From the NCBI RefSeq assembly GCF_900129555.1, contig NZ_FQWC01000002.1, positions 620,001 to 684,000 of the forward strand: a DNA stretch of 64,000 bases, given 5' to 3'. The DNA comes from Flavobacterium defluvii. GTDB taxonomy: Bacteria; Bacteroidota; Bacteroidia; Flavobacteriales; Flavobacteriaceae. The notes beneath the pieces are model-generated. The model saw only the letters and a list, made by a program, of their open reading frames with translations. It was not told where the DNA came from and searched no databases. Positions 45,039-55,177 of this stretch are shown here, piece after piece. How positions within the stretch are numbered: position 1 is the first letter of the stretch; every line of letters starts with the position of its first letter. Position numbers and translations under genes: made by a program.

Positions 45039-46253
45039 TTACATTTTCATTCCTGACATTGGGTTTTTGCCTTTTTTTAATATAAATTCACTGTACAAGA
45101 GATAGGCGCCAGTTGCAACCACAATATCACCTTTTGTTAAGCCACTGGTAATTTCGACTTCATCGAAGGTTTCAGAACCAATAGCCACCATTCTAGGCTG
45201 ATATTTGCCTTTTTCAATTTCAATCCACACATGTGTACCGCTGCCGTCTCTTATTACGGCATCTACAGGTATGGTTAATTTCATTTTTTGTTCTGATGAA
45301 GGCAGTAAAACAATTGCCTGTTGACCTGCCTGCCATTGCTTGTTTGGATTGGCAATAGCACCTCGCAGCTGTATGAGCTGTTTGCTTGTCTGCAGGGCAG
45401 GATTTATAAAATCTACTGTCATTGTTTGGGGCTGATCTTCATAACCCGAGACTATAACTTTTACTTTTTGGCCTATTTTAACTTTACCAGCATCTGCGGG
45501 ATAGACATCAGCTTCGACCCATAAACGGGTATAATCTTCCAGTTTCATAATAGAGCCTCCTTCTGCTACATATTGGCCTTCTGTTATGGAAAGTTCTGCA
45601 ACTATTCCTGAATCCGGGGCATAATAAACAACATAAGGAGAAGCTTTTTGTTTTTTTAATAATTCATTAAGCTGTGCTTCAGATTGTCCATATAATAATA
45701 GTTTTTGTTTTGCAGCATTTTTTATTTGGGCAAATCGTTTATCCTCAGTAAAGCTTGCAGCCTGTGCCGTAGCTAGAAGGTACTCCTGCTGCAGGGCTGA
45801 AAGCTGCTCTGAATATATTTTGTACAAAGGCTGGCCTTTTCGAACGGGAACACCAGTTTCTTTTACATACAACTCTTCAATCCTTCCTGCCACACGACTT
45901 GAAATGTAAATAGTTTGCTCAGGGTCAGTAACCAAACGTCCGTTAAGATGAGAAGAATTTGAAAATTCATTTTCCCCAGCAGTTATTGTAGTCAGATTAG
46001 CTAGTGCCTGCTGGCTGGGTCCCAAGGTTAGAAAGTCCTGTGCGTTGTTTTTTTCGAAAGGCACTAAATCCATTCCACAGATCGGGCATGAGCCGGGGCC
46101 ATCTTTTACAATTTGCGGATGCATGGGGCAGGTATAGGTTTGAGCTTTTTCCTGACTGGTTTTTTTTTCTTCTTTTTGGGCACATGCTGTAAATAGAAGT
46201 GGAAAAACCATTGCAATGAGCAAAATAGTACGAATTATTAGTTTATTGTTCAT
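45039..46253 (-). CDS. cusB: RND efflux periplasmic adaptor, CusB-like, first copy
   Basis: A 404-residue lipoprotein (lipobox LLFTAC, Cys24) with a [20 protein letters not shown] module (about 39-65), then the HlyD/CusB fold: barrel-sandwich, coiled-coil hairpin (EQLSALQQEYLLATAQ), beta-barrel (KVIVSGYEDQPQTMTVDFINP), and C-terminal membrane-proximal domain ending KKGKNPMSGMKM. It connects CusA to the outer-membrane factor and hands over Cu(I)/Ag(I). Adjacent to a second adaptor at 3 bases. Confidence 0.9.
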   Translation of the reverse strand: MNNKLIIRTILLIAMVFPLLFTACAQKEEKKTSQEKAQTYTCPMHPQIVKDGPGSCPICGMDLVPFEKNNAQDFLTLGPSQQALANLTTITAGENEFSNSSHLNGRLVTDPEQTIYISSRVAGRIEELYVKETGVPVRKGQPLYKIYSEQLSALQQEYLLATAQAASFTEDKRFAQIKNAAKQKLLLYGQSEAQLNELLKKQKASPYVVYYAPDSGIVAELSITEGQYVAEGGSIMKLEDYTRLWVEADVYPADAGKVKIGQKVKVIVSGYEDQPQTMTVDFINPALQTSKQLIQLRGAIANPNKQWQAGQQAIVLLPSSEQKMKLTIPVDAVIRDGSGTHVWIEIEKGKYQPRMVAIGSETFDEVEITSGLTKGDIVVATGAYLLYSEFILKKGKNPMSGMKM

Positions 46254-46256
46254 GGC

Positions 46257-47597
46257 TTAATTTTTTAATTTATTTTCTGAAGCTGTCTTGATAAAACTCT
46301 CACTGTCTATCATATAAGCCGCATTACTGGCGATATTCCAATTATTGATGTCTTGGTCTATTAGCACCATTCCATCACCATTATTTTTCGTTTTAACTTC
46401 TCTGGGAACAAACACGTCCTGCTCTTTTTTGAAAACGATGGATTTATTTCCTAAATTAAGAACGGCGCTTTGTGGAAGCCACCAGCCTTTACTGACAATA
46501 GGAATGGCTGCAGTTACTAATTTTCCGGTCTGAAATTTATTATCCTGCAAATAAATTCGGGCTATGGTAAAGTTGCTTCCCTCTTTAAAGACGGGTTGAA
46601 TGAGTCCGATAGTACCAGTATACACGGTTTGCTTATCTGAGGGTTCATAAAACACCAACTTTTGTCCTTTTTTAATCTGGGATGATACCGATGGATCAAA
46701 AGCAAACTCAGCGATAAGGTTTTTGTTGGTATATATTGTAAAAAGAGATTGTCCTGCACCAACATATTGTCCTTCTCTTAGCATAATAGCAGAGGAAGCA
46801 GGGGCAGATGCGCTGCTATTTGATGCTGCACTGCTACTTGAACCCATTGCGCCCATACCATCATCTGACGGTGCGCTTTGAGGCGAAGCCGCAGGAGCTG
46901 TTGCAGAAGCATTTGCCGCTCCCGTGTTGTCTAAGATGTACCCGGTGGCATTACTGTAAACAGGAATGCGATAGGAGATTTTACCTGTTTTTAATACCTG
47001 TTGAATTTGCCCCTGTTGCATACCCAGCAGAGAGAGTCTGTCTTTTGCTTTTTGAAGCATCGGATTGTTTGGGTCAGATTGATAAATAAATAACAACTCT
47101 CTTTGCGCGGCAGCCAGATCAGGGGAATAGATTTCCATGATTAACTGTCCTTTTTTTACGGGCTGATAATTGTACTTAATCAGCAGACGCTCAATCCTTC
47201 CGCTTACCCTGCTGGAGATACTGGTCTGCTCGCGGGTATCGTAGGTAATAATTCCCTGTACCTGCATAGAGAATATTTTAGTACCCTCGTCAGGTTTTAT
47301 GACAGATATGTTTGAAACAACTTGTTCGTTAACTGGTTTTAAAAGGTGTTTCAGGCTGCTGTCTATAGCTGTTTCCGTTCCAGGAGTGTGTCTTGCAACC
47401 AATTCCATCCCGCATATTGGGCAGCTGCCGGGCTTATCCTGAATAACTTCGGGATGCATTGGACAAGTATATTCCTGATTTGTACTATGCTGATGTGCGG
47501 GCTTACTGTTATGCTCTGTTTTCTTGTTACAGGCTGTCAATACTAATATCGAAACGAATAACAATCCGACTAACTTAGCGATAGAGTTCTTTTTCAT
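46257..47597 (-). CDS. cusB: RND efflux periplasmic adaptor, CusB-like, second copy with Ser/Ala-rich insert
   Basis: 446 residues from the ATG at 47597 ([10 protein letters not shown]); an upstream TTG would lengthen the overlap. Lipobox ILVLTAC and a [20 protein letters not shown] module at about 45-65. The hairpin and lipoyl-type region carry a low-complexity insertion of about 40 residues, Ser/Ala/Pro-rich with GMGAMG in the middle (about 225-265), which is unlike the first copy. Overlaps the TolC-like gene stop by 23 bases. The two adaptors may form mixed trimers or serve different steps. Confidence 0.9.
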   Translation of the reverse strand: MKKNSIAKLVGLLFVSILVLTACNKKTEHNSKPAHQHSTNQEYTCPMHPEVIQDKPGSCPICGMELVARHTPGTETAIDSSLKHLLKPVNEQVVSNISVIKPDEGTKIFSMQVQGIITYDTREQTSISSRVSGRIERLLIKYNYQPVKKGQLIMEIYSPDLAAAQRELLFIYQSDPNNPMLQKAKDRLSLLGMQQGQIQQVLKTGKISYRIPVYSNATGYILDNTGAANASATAPAASPQSAPSDDGMGAMGSSSSAASNSSASAPASSAIMLREGQYVGAGQSLFTIYTNKNLIAEFAFDPSVSSQIKKGQKLVFYEPSDKQTVYTGTIGLIQPVFKEGSNFTIARIYLQDNKFQTGKLVTAAIPIVSKGWWLPQSAVLNLGNKSIVFKKEQDVFVPREVKTKNNGDGMVLIDQDINNWNIASNAAYMIDSESFIKTASENKLKN

Positions 47598-48822
47598 AAT
47601 CGACAATCATTTGATATAGTTTTAATTTTTCATCTAATAAGTTATTCTGCAGCATATTTAAAGCTTCCCAGGAGTCAATTACTACAGGAATCTGCAGTTT
47701 GTTTTCCTGATAGTTCAGAAAGTTTACATCCAGCGATTTTTGCATTGAAGGGATTATTTTTGTTTCGAGTCCCTGGATTCTTTTTTGCATGGTCAGTATT
47801 TCATATTGCATACCATATAACATACCCTGGGTTTCCTGCAGCATGGCGGATTTCTCTTTCTCCATTGCCTGTACATTATATTGCATTGCTTTAACATCTG
47901 ATTTATACATTTTTGATGACCATGGAGCAATAGGAATAGACATCATTGCCATTACCGAATAGGCTTTGGGCATCATTTTATCGAAAGAATTCATGTGGTC
48001 AAACTGGATTTTAAAAGAGGGATTTTTCTCCGCTTTCATCGCCTGAATACTGAGCTGCATCGATTCAATTCCCGCATCCATCTTTTTAATATCTCCCCGC
48101 ACAGCAGCAAGACTTGTGGTGTCGTGCAAAGCAGGGTTGAAGACAGGAATAATACTTGTGTCGATTGAAAAATCAGCATTGCCAGGCTGGTTCATCAAGC
48201 TGTTGAGCCATGCTCTTGCTTTTGCGATTTCACCTTCCTGCATGCGGATCATATTTTTGTTCTCTTCAATCCTTGCGTCAATCTTGTATACATTACCCAA
48301 TTGCGACTGATTGTAAGGATAGCGTACTTCCTCAATCTTTTTCATGGTCAACATTATCTTTTCGTTCTGATCCAAAACTTTCATTCGCTCTTCGGCTACC
48401 ATCCAGCTGTAGTAGAGCTGTTTGGCCTGCGCTTTATAGTCGTTAAGGGTAACGGTCCGCGTAGCGTTCTCAATATTTCCTTGGGACTGGATAAATTTTT
48501 TCTTCTTGTTTAGCTTTCCTATATTGGGGATATCTTGTTCAACTCTGAACATTAAAGATCCTTTGTCGCGGTCATCCATAACTTCCTGAAAAGGATAGGG
48601 TGTCATAAATGTCCCAACACCCACCATTGGTGCCATCCATGCCGTTGCGGCATCAGCACTATATTTGTACCCTTCAGCCTTTAGGCTATAGCTTTGCAGG
48701 AGCACGTTTTTTTTATCAATCCTGTGAAGGATTGTATCAAGAGACAAGACCTGTTGGGTCTGGCTCAATAGCTGTAATGGCAGTAAAAGCAATAGTACTG
48801 CCAGTATTTTAATGTTTGACAT
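47575..48822 (-). CDS. TolC-family outer-membrane factor (CusC-like)
   Basis: 415 residues from the ATG at 48822 (MSNIKILAV ...; 48825 is equally possible), signal peptide to LLSQ. Long helical repeats with the outer-membrane efflux protein pattern ([34 protein letters not shown]) and Met-rich stretches ([30 protein letters not shown]) that suit copper traffic. The start overlaps the CusA stop by 14 bases. Confidence 0.9.
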   Translation of the reverse strand: MSNIKILAVLLLLLPLQLLSQTQQVLSLDTILHRIDKKNVLLQSYSLKAEGYKYSADAATAWMAPMVGVGTFMTPYPFQEVMDDRDKGSLMFRVEQDIPNIGKLNKKKKFIQSQGNIENATRTVTLNDYKAQAKQLYYSWMVAEERMKVLDQNEKIMLTMKKIEEVRYPYNQSQLGNVYKIDARIEENKNMIRMQEGEIAKARAWLNSLMNQPGNADFSIDTSIIPVFNPALHDTTSLAAVRGDIKKMDAGIESMQLSIQAMKAEKNPSFKIQFDHMNSFDKMMPKAYSVMAMMSIPIAPWSSKMYKSDVKAMQYNVQAMEKEKSAMLQETQGMLYGMQYEILTMQKRIQGLETKIIPSMQKSLDVNFLNYQENKLQIPVVIDSWEALNMLQNNLLDEKLKLYQMIVDYEKELYR

Positions 48823-50743
48823 CATGTACTTCAAGTTTGCCATATTTTCGTAATTCATATTCTTTAGACATTAGGAAAATAAGCGGGGTTACTAATAAGA
48901 TATGTACGGCAGAGGTAAATACGCCGCCAATCATAGGCAATACGATTGGTTTCATTACATCCATTCCGACACCATTGGACCAAAGGACAGGCACTAATCC
49001 AAATAATGAGACACAGACGGTCATTAGTTTTGGGCGTAATCTCTTTGCGGCGCCGTGTACCACATATTCTCTGAGATCGTCTTTAGTAATGGTTTCTCTT
49101 GAATTACCTTTGGCCTTGATAAGCTGCTCCATTGCATCATTGAGATAGATAACCATCACAATTCCGGTTTCCACGGCAATACCAAACAAGGCTATAAAAC
49201 CTACAGCTACTGCCACTGATAGATTGACATCCCAGAAAAAAATTATATAGGCACCTCCAATCAAAGCAAAAGGCACTGTTATAAGACTTAAGAAGGCTTC
49301 TCTAAGGGAATTAAAGGCAAAATAGAGGGAGAAGAAAATAATAAGCAATACTATCGGTGCAATGATTTTAAGGGTCTTTTCTCCGCTGATCAGGTTCTCA
49401 TATTGTCCGCTCCATTCTATAAAGTACCCTTCGGGAAGTATATTTTTGGCACTTTCTAATTTTTTCATAGCTTCTTGTACGGTTCCCCCCATATCACGAT
49501 CACGTATGTTGAACATGACTGCCCCGCGAAGGAGTGCATTTTCTGAACTAATCATTGGAGGGCCATCTACGAATTTAATATCGGCAACAGAAGATAGGGG
49601 CACCTCTCCAAAGGTTGGAGACTGCAGGGGAATGCGTTTAATGCGTTCTACGCTATTTCTATAGTCCTGTGCCATACGAACGCTTATTGAAAATCGTCTT
49701 CGTCCTTCAACGGTATTGCCGATGGACGCTCCTCCTAAGGCAAATTCCACGGTTTGGTTTACGTCATCTACAGTGAGTCCATAACGGGCCAGTTCGGAAC
49801 GATTGACATCAACATCCAGGTATTTGCCACCAGTAATAGGATCCACAAATAAGTCAGACACTCCAGGGGTTCCCTCTAAAGCCATTTTTACTCTTTCTGA
49901 TACTCGCGCAATGGTATCGAGATTTTGACCGTAGACTTTAATACCCACGTCGGTACGAATTCCTGTAGCGAGCATATTGATACGGTTGATGATAGGCTGT
50001 GTCCAACCGTTTACCACACCCGGGATCTGCAGTTTGGTATCGAGTTCCTTAATAATGTCTTTTTTGTCTATTCCTTTACGCCATTCTGATTTTGGTTTTA
50101 GCATGATAATGGTCTCAATCATGCTCATTGGGGAATTATCGGTAGCTGTATTAGCCCGTCCGGCTTTGCCTAAAACACTTTCTACTTCGGGAACTGATTT
50201 TATTATTTTATCCTGTACCTGCAAGATGCGTTTGATTTCTCCATTGGATACATCAGGCAGGGTAACAGGCATAAATAAAATGCTCTGCTCATCCAGTGGG
50301 GGCATGAACTCTGTTCCCAGCCGCATCAATAATGGAATGGAAATCAATAACGCCAAAATATTAACCGTAAGGGTTGTTTTTCTCCATTTTAGGACCCAGC
50401 GTATGATAGGCTCATAACCTTTTTCCAAAAAACGATTTACGGGATGTGCATCAGTTGGACGGAATTTCCCTTTCATAAAAAAAGAGATCAGTACCGGAGC
50501 TAATGTAAGTACCAACAAGGCATCCACAATCAGTATGAAAGTTTTTGTATAAGCCAAGGGATGGAATAGCTTTCCTTCCTGTCCGGTAAGCATAAATACA
50601 GGCAGGAAAGAAGTAATTATAATTATGGTGGCAAAGAATACCCCGCGAGAAACCTGCTTGCTGCTTTTCTCAATTACTTTAAGCCTTTCCTCTTCGGATA
50701 TCCACTGTGTTTTTTTGCGAAATATATTTTTAATTCTTTTCAT
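48809..50743 (-). CDS. cusA: CusA-like RND permease, C-terminal two-thirds (separate frame)
   Basis: 644 residues from the ATG at 50743. It begins in the loop after TM4 (KRIKNIFRKKTQWISEEERLKVIEK), then TM5 onwards, the second periplasmic porter region with Met-rich NSPMSMIETI, GNTVEGRRRFSISVRMAQDYRN, and TM helices to [15 protein letters not shown]. The first frame's stop (50730-50732) lies within this ATG's first codons (ATGAAAAGAATTAA, 14-base overlap), so re-initiation is possible. Alternatively a one-base indel split a single gene. Confidence 0.88.
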   Translation of the reverse strand: MKRIKNIFRKKTQWISEEERLKVIEKSSKQVSRGVFFATIIIITSFLPVFMLTGQEGKLFHPLAYTKTFILIVDALLVLTLAPVLISFFMKGKFRPTDAHPVNRFLEKGYEPIIRWVLKWRKTTLTVNILALLISIPLLMRLGTEFMPPLDEQSILFMPVTLPDVSNGEIKRILQVQDKIIKSVPEVESVLGKAGRANTATDNSPMSMIETIIMLKPKSEWRKGIDKKDIIKELDTKLQIPGVVNGWTQPIINRINMLATGIRTDVGIKVYGQNLDTIARVSERVKMALEGTPGVSDLFVDPITGGKYLDVDVNRSELARYGLTVDDVNQTVEFALGGASIGNTVEGRRRFSISVRMAQDYRNSVERIKRIPLQSPTFGEVPLSSVADIKFVDGPPMISSENALLRGAVMFNIRDRDMGGTVQEAMKKLESAKNILPEGYFIEWSGQYENLISGEKTLKIIAPIVLLIIFFSLYFAFNSLREAFLSLITVPFALIGGAYIIFFWDVNLSVAVAVGFIALFGIAVETGIVMVIYLNDAMEQLIKAKGNSRETITKDDLREYVVHGAAKRLRPKLMTVCVSLFGLVPVLWSNGVGMDVMKPIVLPMIGGVFTSAVHILLVTPLIFLMSKEYELRKYGKLEVHDVKH

Positions 50744-52040
50744 CAGAGTTTGTTTCAGTTTTTTGTTCGGATTCCCATTGTGCATACCGTTGTGAGAGAT
50801 GCTGGTAGGCATTTTCACTCATAATAATACCGTTGTCAACTATTACCCCAATGGCAAGTGCGATACCGGTAAGGGACATGATATTGGAGGATATTCCAAA
50901 GGCATTTAGAAGTATGAAACTCGCGGCAATTGTAATTGGGATCTGGATTATGATACTTAATGCGCTGCGCCAATGGAAAAGAAAAATAATAACGATAAGC
51001 GAAACCACAATCATCTCTTCAATTAAGGTGCGCTTAACCGAATCAATAGACTCTTTGATCAGATGCCCTCGGTCATATACAATATTGAATTTTACCCCTT
51101 TAGGAAGCCCTTTTGCGACTTCTTTCATCTTTTCTTTCACATTATCAATAACGGCATCGGCGTTTTCACCGTAACGCATCACGACGATGCCTCCAACAGC
51201 TTCGCCTGTACCATTATGATCAAAGATTCCCAATCGGGTTTCTCCGCTCATCTGGACTGTTCCTATATCGCTGACTTTTATAGGGATACCATTCTGGTTT
51301 TTCAGTGGAATATCCTCAATTTCTTTTATGGATTTCAGATAACCGGATGTCTTAATGATATAGCCAATATCACTCATGTCGAATTTTCTTCCGCCGCTTT
51401 CGTTATTATTGGCTCGTACGGCGCTTATAACCTCAGGGACAGACAGCTTATAATATAGCAGTTTGTTTGGATCAATGGTAACCTGGTATTCTTTTTGAAA
51501 TCCTCCAAAAGAAGCAATTTCACTTACTCCGGGGACATTTTGCAAAGCAAATTTGACATACCAGTCCTGCAGTGCCCTTTGTTCGCCAAGGTCAATGCCG
51601 GGAGCGTCCAAAGTATACCAGAGTATATGGCCAACTCCGGTTCCATCGGGTCCCAATTGCGGTGCAACTCCTTTGGGCAGGGTGCTGCTAATTGTACTGA
51701 GCCTTTCCAGTACTCTTGATCTTGCCCAGTATACATCAACATCATCCTCAAAAATGACATAGATAAAACTCATTCCAAACATGGAAGCAGCCCTTACATA
51801 TTTAATTTTAGGCAATCCCTGAAGGTTGGTAACCAAGGGATAGGTGATCTGGTCTTCAACGAGCTGTGGAGCACGTCCCATCCATTCTGTAAAAACGATT
51901 ACCTGATTTTCAGATAGATCTGGAATAGCATCAATAGGATTTTTTTGAATAGAGATAATACCCCAAACAAATATTCCTGCTGATAATAGTAATATGATGA
52001 AACGGTTGCGCAGGGACCATTCTATTAATTTGTGTACCAT
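50730..52040 (-). CDS. cusA: CusA-like RND permease, N-terminal third (separate frame)
   Basis: 436 residues: TM1 (NRFIILLLSAGIFVWGII), porter subdomains PN1/PN2 with NPIDAIPDLSENQVIV and NNNESGGRKF, TM2-TM4 ending in GVIVDNGIIMSENAYQHL, then a short acidic tail ESEQKTETNSDEKN and stop. The conserved Asp of TM4 is present (VIVDNG). The remainder of the protein continues in another frame from 50743. Together they total about 1,080 residues, like an intact CusA. Preceded by the haem-binding gene at 4 bases. Confidence 0.88.
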   Translation of the reverse strand: MVHKLIEWSLRNRFIILLLSAGIFVWGIISIQKNPIDAIPDLSENQVIVFTEWMGRAPQLVEDQITYPLVTNLQGLPKIKYVRAASMFGMSFIYVIFEDDVDVYWARSRVLERLSTISSTLPKGVAPQLGPDGTGVGHILWYTLDAPGIDLGEQRALQDWYVKFALQNVPGVSEIASFGGFQKEYQVTIDPNKLLYYKLSVPEVISAVRANNNESGGRKFDMSDIGYIIKTSGYLKSIKEIEDIPLKNQNGIPIKVSDIGTVQMSGETRLGIFDHNGTGEAVGGIVVMRYGENADAVIDNVKEKMKEVAKGLPKGVKFNIVYDRGHLIKESIDSVKRTLIEEMIVVSLIVIIFLFHWRSALSIIIQIPITIAASFILLNAFGISSNIMSLTGIALAIGVIVDNGIIMSENAYQHLSQRYAQWESEQKTETNSDEKN

Positions 52041-52044
52041 AGAT

Positions 52045-52515
52045 TTAATTTATTTTTGAAAGACTATCACTTACTTTTTCAATCCAATTGAGTAGCTGTT
52101 CTTTCTGAACAGTATTCAGTACTGCATCTTTATGGATCAGCGTATAGGAAGCCAAAGGCATTTGATTGGCTTTTATCTGCTTGGCAATTCGGTCTAATTT
52201 ATTTTCCTGTTTTCGTTTCGAATAACTTCCCCATTGGCTGAAATTCAAATTTTCTTTTCCTTCCTTGATATGTCCTTCCATAAAGGTACGTGCCGGCTGG
52301 ATGTAGGAGTACCATGGATATTGCGTGTTGCTGCTGTGACAATCGTAACAAGAAGTCTTAAGAATCGTTTGTATATTTTTGGGAATGGGATAGACTTTTG
52401 AAATGTGAATTGGTAAAACCTGCCCGTAATCGGAATTGCGGGCAGGCTGATACAATTGCATCAGTAGAAAAATAATTAACCCAATAAAAAGAATCTTTCT
52501 GATGAACCGTTTCAT
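52045..52515 (-). CDS. Haem-binding-domain protein (cytochrome-c-like)
   Basis: A 156-residue membrane-anchored protein (signal anchor about 6-22) with one c-type motif SCYDCH (Cys56-xx-Cys59-His60) and the haem_bd pattern NTQYPWYSYIQPARTFMEGHIKEGKE. A Met near the C-terminal helix (QMPLASY) may be the sixth ligand. Could supply or receive electrons for copper redox at the membrane. It is one base downstream of the DUF3347 gene. Confidence 0.85.
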   Translation of the reverse strand: MKRFIRKILFIGLIIFLLMQLYQPARNSDYGQVLPIHISKVYPIPKNIQTILKTSCYDCHSSNTQYPWYSYIQPARTFMEGHIKEGKENLNFSQWGSYSKRKQENKLDRIAKQIKANQMPLASYTLIHKDAVLNTVQKEQLLNWIEKVSDSLSKIN

Positions 52516-52516
52516 T

Positions 52517-53029
52517 TTACAATTGTTTTTTCATTGAACCGCAGGTAAGCATTTTAGAACCATAGTAAGGGTTTTTTATCTCTTTTGTTTCACTGATCCA
52601 GATAGCTCCTTTTCCACCATCATACATAGGGCAAGAATCCTGATATAGTGTTTTTGCAGCTCCAAAAGTTTTGATCAAATCATTTATGTCTTTACTCAAT
52701 AGAGCGAAATGCTCTCTTTGATGCTCAATATTACCGCCATTGGCCCCAATATGTTCTGCATGCTCTTTGGCATCGTCAGCTATATCAAGATATTCAGCTT
52801 TGGATTTTGGATTTATCGATTTTACATTTGTGGTTTTGAAAGCCGAATACAGTGCCTTGCCAGCTTTAGCGGCCCCGTTGCTGTCATCTTTTGCGAGTGC
52901 ATTTTTTAACGCTAAATAATCTGCAACAATTTGCTGAGTTGAAAATTTTGCTTCTGTTTTTTTGCTTTGCGCATTGCCAGAAACCATTACGCATACCATT
53001 AATATGGCTGAAAGAATTGTATTTTTCAT
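52517..53029 (-). CDS. DUF3347-domain exported protein, paralogue 2
   Basis: A 170-residue protein with signal peptide (to GNAQ, about 21). DUF3347 domain with KEHAEHIGANGGNIEHQREHFALLSKDINDLIK and the C-terminal DSCPMYDGGKGAIWISETKE then NPYYGSKMLTCGSMKKQL. Near-duplicate of the next gene (long identical stretches in the last 90 residues). It has no CxMCP module. Separated from the haem gene by 1 base. Confidence 0.85.
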   Translation of the reverse strand: MKNTILSAILMVCVMVSGNAQSKKTEAKFSTQQIVADYLALKNALAKDDSNGAAKAGKALYSAFKTTNVKSINPKSKAEYLDIADDAKEHAEHIGANGGNIEHQREHFALLSKDINDLIKTFGAAKTLYQDSCPMYDGGKGAIWISETKEIKNPYYGSKMLTCGSMKKQL

Positions 53030-53268
53030 TTTAATTATATTTTAAATTGTTTAAAAAATAGGTTGCTATTGATTTTTTTTCTAAATATCTATTGGACTGT
53101 CTACACAATAAACACATGGGAAATAAGTGAATATTCAGCAAAGAGTATCGCACGGCGTAGTCTAAAAAAATTAGATACATTTCAATAAATTATGAACATC
53201 ATTAGTCACGAGAAAATTGAGTGGTCATTATGTAAACAGCCCGATAAATTTATTAGTACTTAGCTGTA

Positions 53269-53961
53269 CTATAGTTCTTTTTTCATAGAACCACAGGTTA
53301 ACATTTTTTTTCCTTGATATGGGTTTTTGATCTCCTTGGTTTCGCTTATCCAAATAGCTCCTTTTCCGCCATCATACATAGGACAAAAGTCCTGATACAA
53401 TTTTTGTTCTGATTTGAAAGATTTTATCAAATCATTCATGTCTTTACTTAACACGGCAAAATGCTCTCTCTGGTGTTCAATATTTCCGCCGTTAGCTCCA
53501 ATATGTTCTGCGTGTTCTTTGGCATCATCAGCAATATCAAGATATTCTGCTTTTAATTTCGCATCTATCGAATTGGGATTTACACTGTTAAAAACTGCAT
53601 ATAATGCCTTGCCTGCATCTGCAGCTCCTTTTGTATCATCTTTGGTTAATGCATTTTTTAGGGACAGATAATTACTCACGATTTCGTTTATAGAAAATGT
53701 TCCTTGAGCAGTCTGGGCTGTTTCTACTTCTGCACTTTTTCCGGCCGTTTCCTTTACTGGCTCGGTTAATTCCATTCCGCATTTGGAACATTTGTCTCCT
53801 TTTTTTCCTGTAATTTCAGGATGCATGGAACAGGCATACAATTGCGAGTCATTCTGAGCTGTCCCGGAAGCCGCTTCAGGAGCTGCAGTTTCTTTGTTTT
53901 TTGAATTACAAGCTGTAAGTACAATTGCCATTACAAGGGTTGAGAAAATTAGTTTTTTCAT
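53269..53961 (-). CDS. DUF3347-domain lipoprotein with CxMHP metal module, paralogue 3
   Basis: A 230-residue lipoprotein (lipobox IVLTAC, Cys18). The N-terminal module YACSMHPEITGKKGDKCSKC-GMEL replaces the usual CPMHP by CSMHP and has CSKC. DUF3347 follows (about 85-225) with DFCPMYDGGKGAIWISETKE and NPYQGKKMLTCGSMKKEL. Recent tandem duplicate of paralogue 2 with an added module. A 240-base gap without a gene (53030-53268) separates it from paralogue 2. Confidence 0.85.
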   Translation of the reverse strand: MKKLIFSTLVMAIVLTACNSKNKETAAPEAASGTAQNDSQLYACSMHPEITGKKGDKCSKCGMELTEPVKETAGKSAEVETAQTAQGTFSINEIVSNYLSLKNALTKDDTKGAADAGKALYAVFNSVNPNSIDAKLKAEYLDIADDAKEHAEHIGANGGNIEHQREHFAVLSKDMNDLIKSFKSEQKLYQDFCPMYDGGKGAIWISETKEIKNPYQGKKMLTCGSMKKEL

Positions 53962-54092
53962 TTTTTTTAGTTTTTATCTCTAATGAATGTTTTTTTGTCT
54001 AACATTCCTTTGTTTGAGTGTTATAAGAATTATTCTTTTTTTGATTGCAAATCCAATCTCTATTTTGCCTTTTAAATGCCTTTATATCAGAT

Positions 54093-55163
54093 TTATATTT
54101 TCAGCACCAATCCGTTGGGTTTTCTACCGACATTAATCGTTTTAGAGACCGTATGGTTTGATACATTAACAACAGAGACCGTATTGGCGGTCTGATTGGT
54201 CACATAGGCAGTATTTCCATCTGCTGTAAATGTTATAGCATGTGCACCGGCACCAGTAGTGAATACACCTCCATGAACCCACATCATCTTAGTCTGGTCC
54301 CAGGTCCAATAATGGACTTTTGCATTGACAGGATCACTTACCCAAAGTTCTTTCTTATTTCCATTGTGAGACGCTATTCCAGGCATAAATCCTAGATCAA
54401 TGGTTTGGCCTACGGCATCGGTTGCCACATTGATTACCGAGATAGATTGCCCGTCTTCATTATCAACATACATTCTGGCGTCAGTTCCTGTCCAGGCACC
54501 CACAGGGTTTTTTCCCACAGCAACTGTGGCTGTAACCTGCTTGGTTGCGGTATTTATAACTGACACAGTATTGTCATCTCCATTAGCAATATAAGCCTTA
54601 GTCCCATCAGAAGAAAAGGTAAGCTCAGCGGGCATCATGCCAACTGCAATGGTGCTTTTCAATGCGTATGTTAAGGCGTCATAAACCAGAACTTTTCCAT
54701 TGATGTCCATTTGCGGCACCCAGATTTCTGAACCATTTGGGCTGTATATTGTGTTGTGGTTCATCATTGGCAGGCTGATATTTTTTACTGTTGCCCCACT
54801 GGCTGGGTCAATTACAAGGAGTTTACCTGTCATTCCTCCCATACCTGCGGTATGGCCTGCAGAGAAGTCCATTCCGGGTACACCGATAGCCAGATGATTG
54901 GAATGTAAAGAAATGTGGTGCGGCCACATGATCATATCGTTGCCGCTGCCCATTAGGCTTAAGGTTTCTGTAACTTCATTAGTTTCCAATTTGATTACTG
55001 AAATTGTGCCGTCCTGACCATTGACCACATAAGCGGCAGGATAGTTTATATTCAGTTTTGGATCGGACATATTCATATCATCCATTTTACTGCAAGAAAA
55101 CAGCGAAACGGTCCCTAAAATTAAAACTCCAAGCATTGAACTAACGGTTATTATATTTTTCAT
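54093..55163 (-). CDS. YncE-like beta-propeller lipoprotein
   Basis: 356 residues from the ATG at 55163 (MKNIITVSSM); an earlier start would lie inside the upstream gene. Lipobox TVSLFSCSK. Seven YVTN/NHL-like blades with repeats such as AYVVNGQDGTISVI, AYIANGDDNTVSVIN and AYVTNQTANTVSVVNV. The Met/His-rich strip (MDDMNMSDP, MDFSAGHTAGMGGMTG) suggests copper ligands. Predicted scaffold or sensor protein of the copper module. Confidence 0.8.
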   Translation of the reverse strand: MKNIITVSSMLGVLILGTVSLFSCSKMDDMNMSDPKLNINYPAAYVVNGQDGTISVIKLETNEVTETLSLMGSGNDMIMWPHHISLHSNHLAIGVPGMDFSAGHTAGMGGMTGKLLVIDPASGATVKNISLPMMNHNTIYSPNGSEIWVPQMDINGKVLVYDALTYALKSTIAVGMMPAELTFSSDGTKAYIANGDDNTVSVINTATKQVTATVAVGKNPVGAWTGTDARMYVDNEDGQSISVINVATDAVGQTIDLGFMPGIASHNGNKKELWVSDPVNAKVHYWTWDQTKMMWVHGGVFTTGAGAHAITFTADGNTAYVTNQTANTVSVVNVSNHTVSKTINVGRKPNGLVLKI

Positions 55164-55177
55164 TTTTTGATTTGGGA

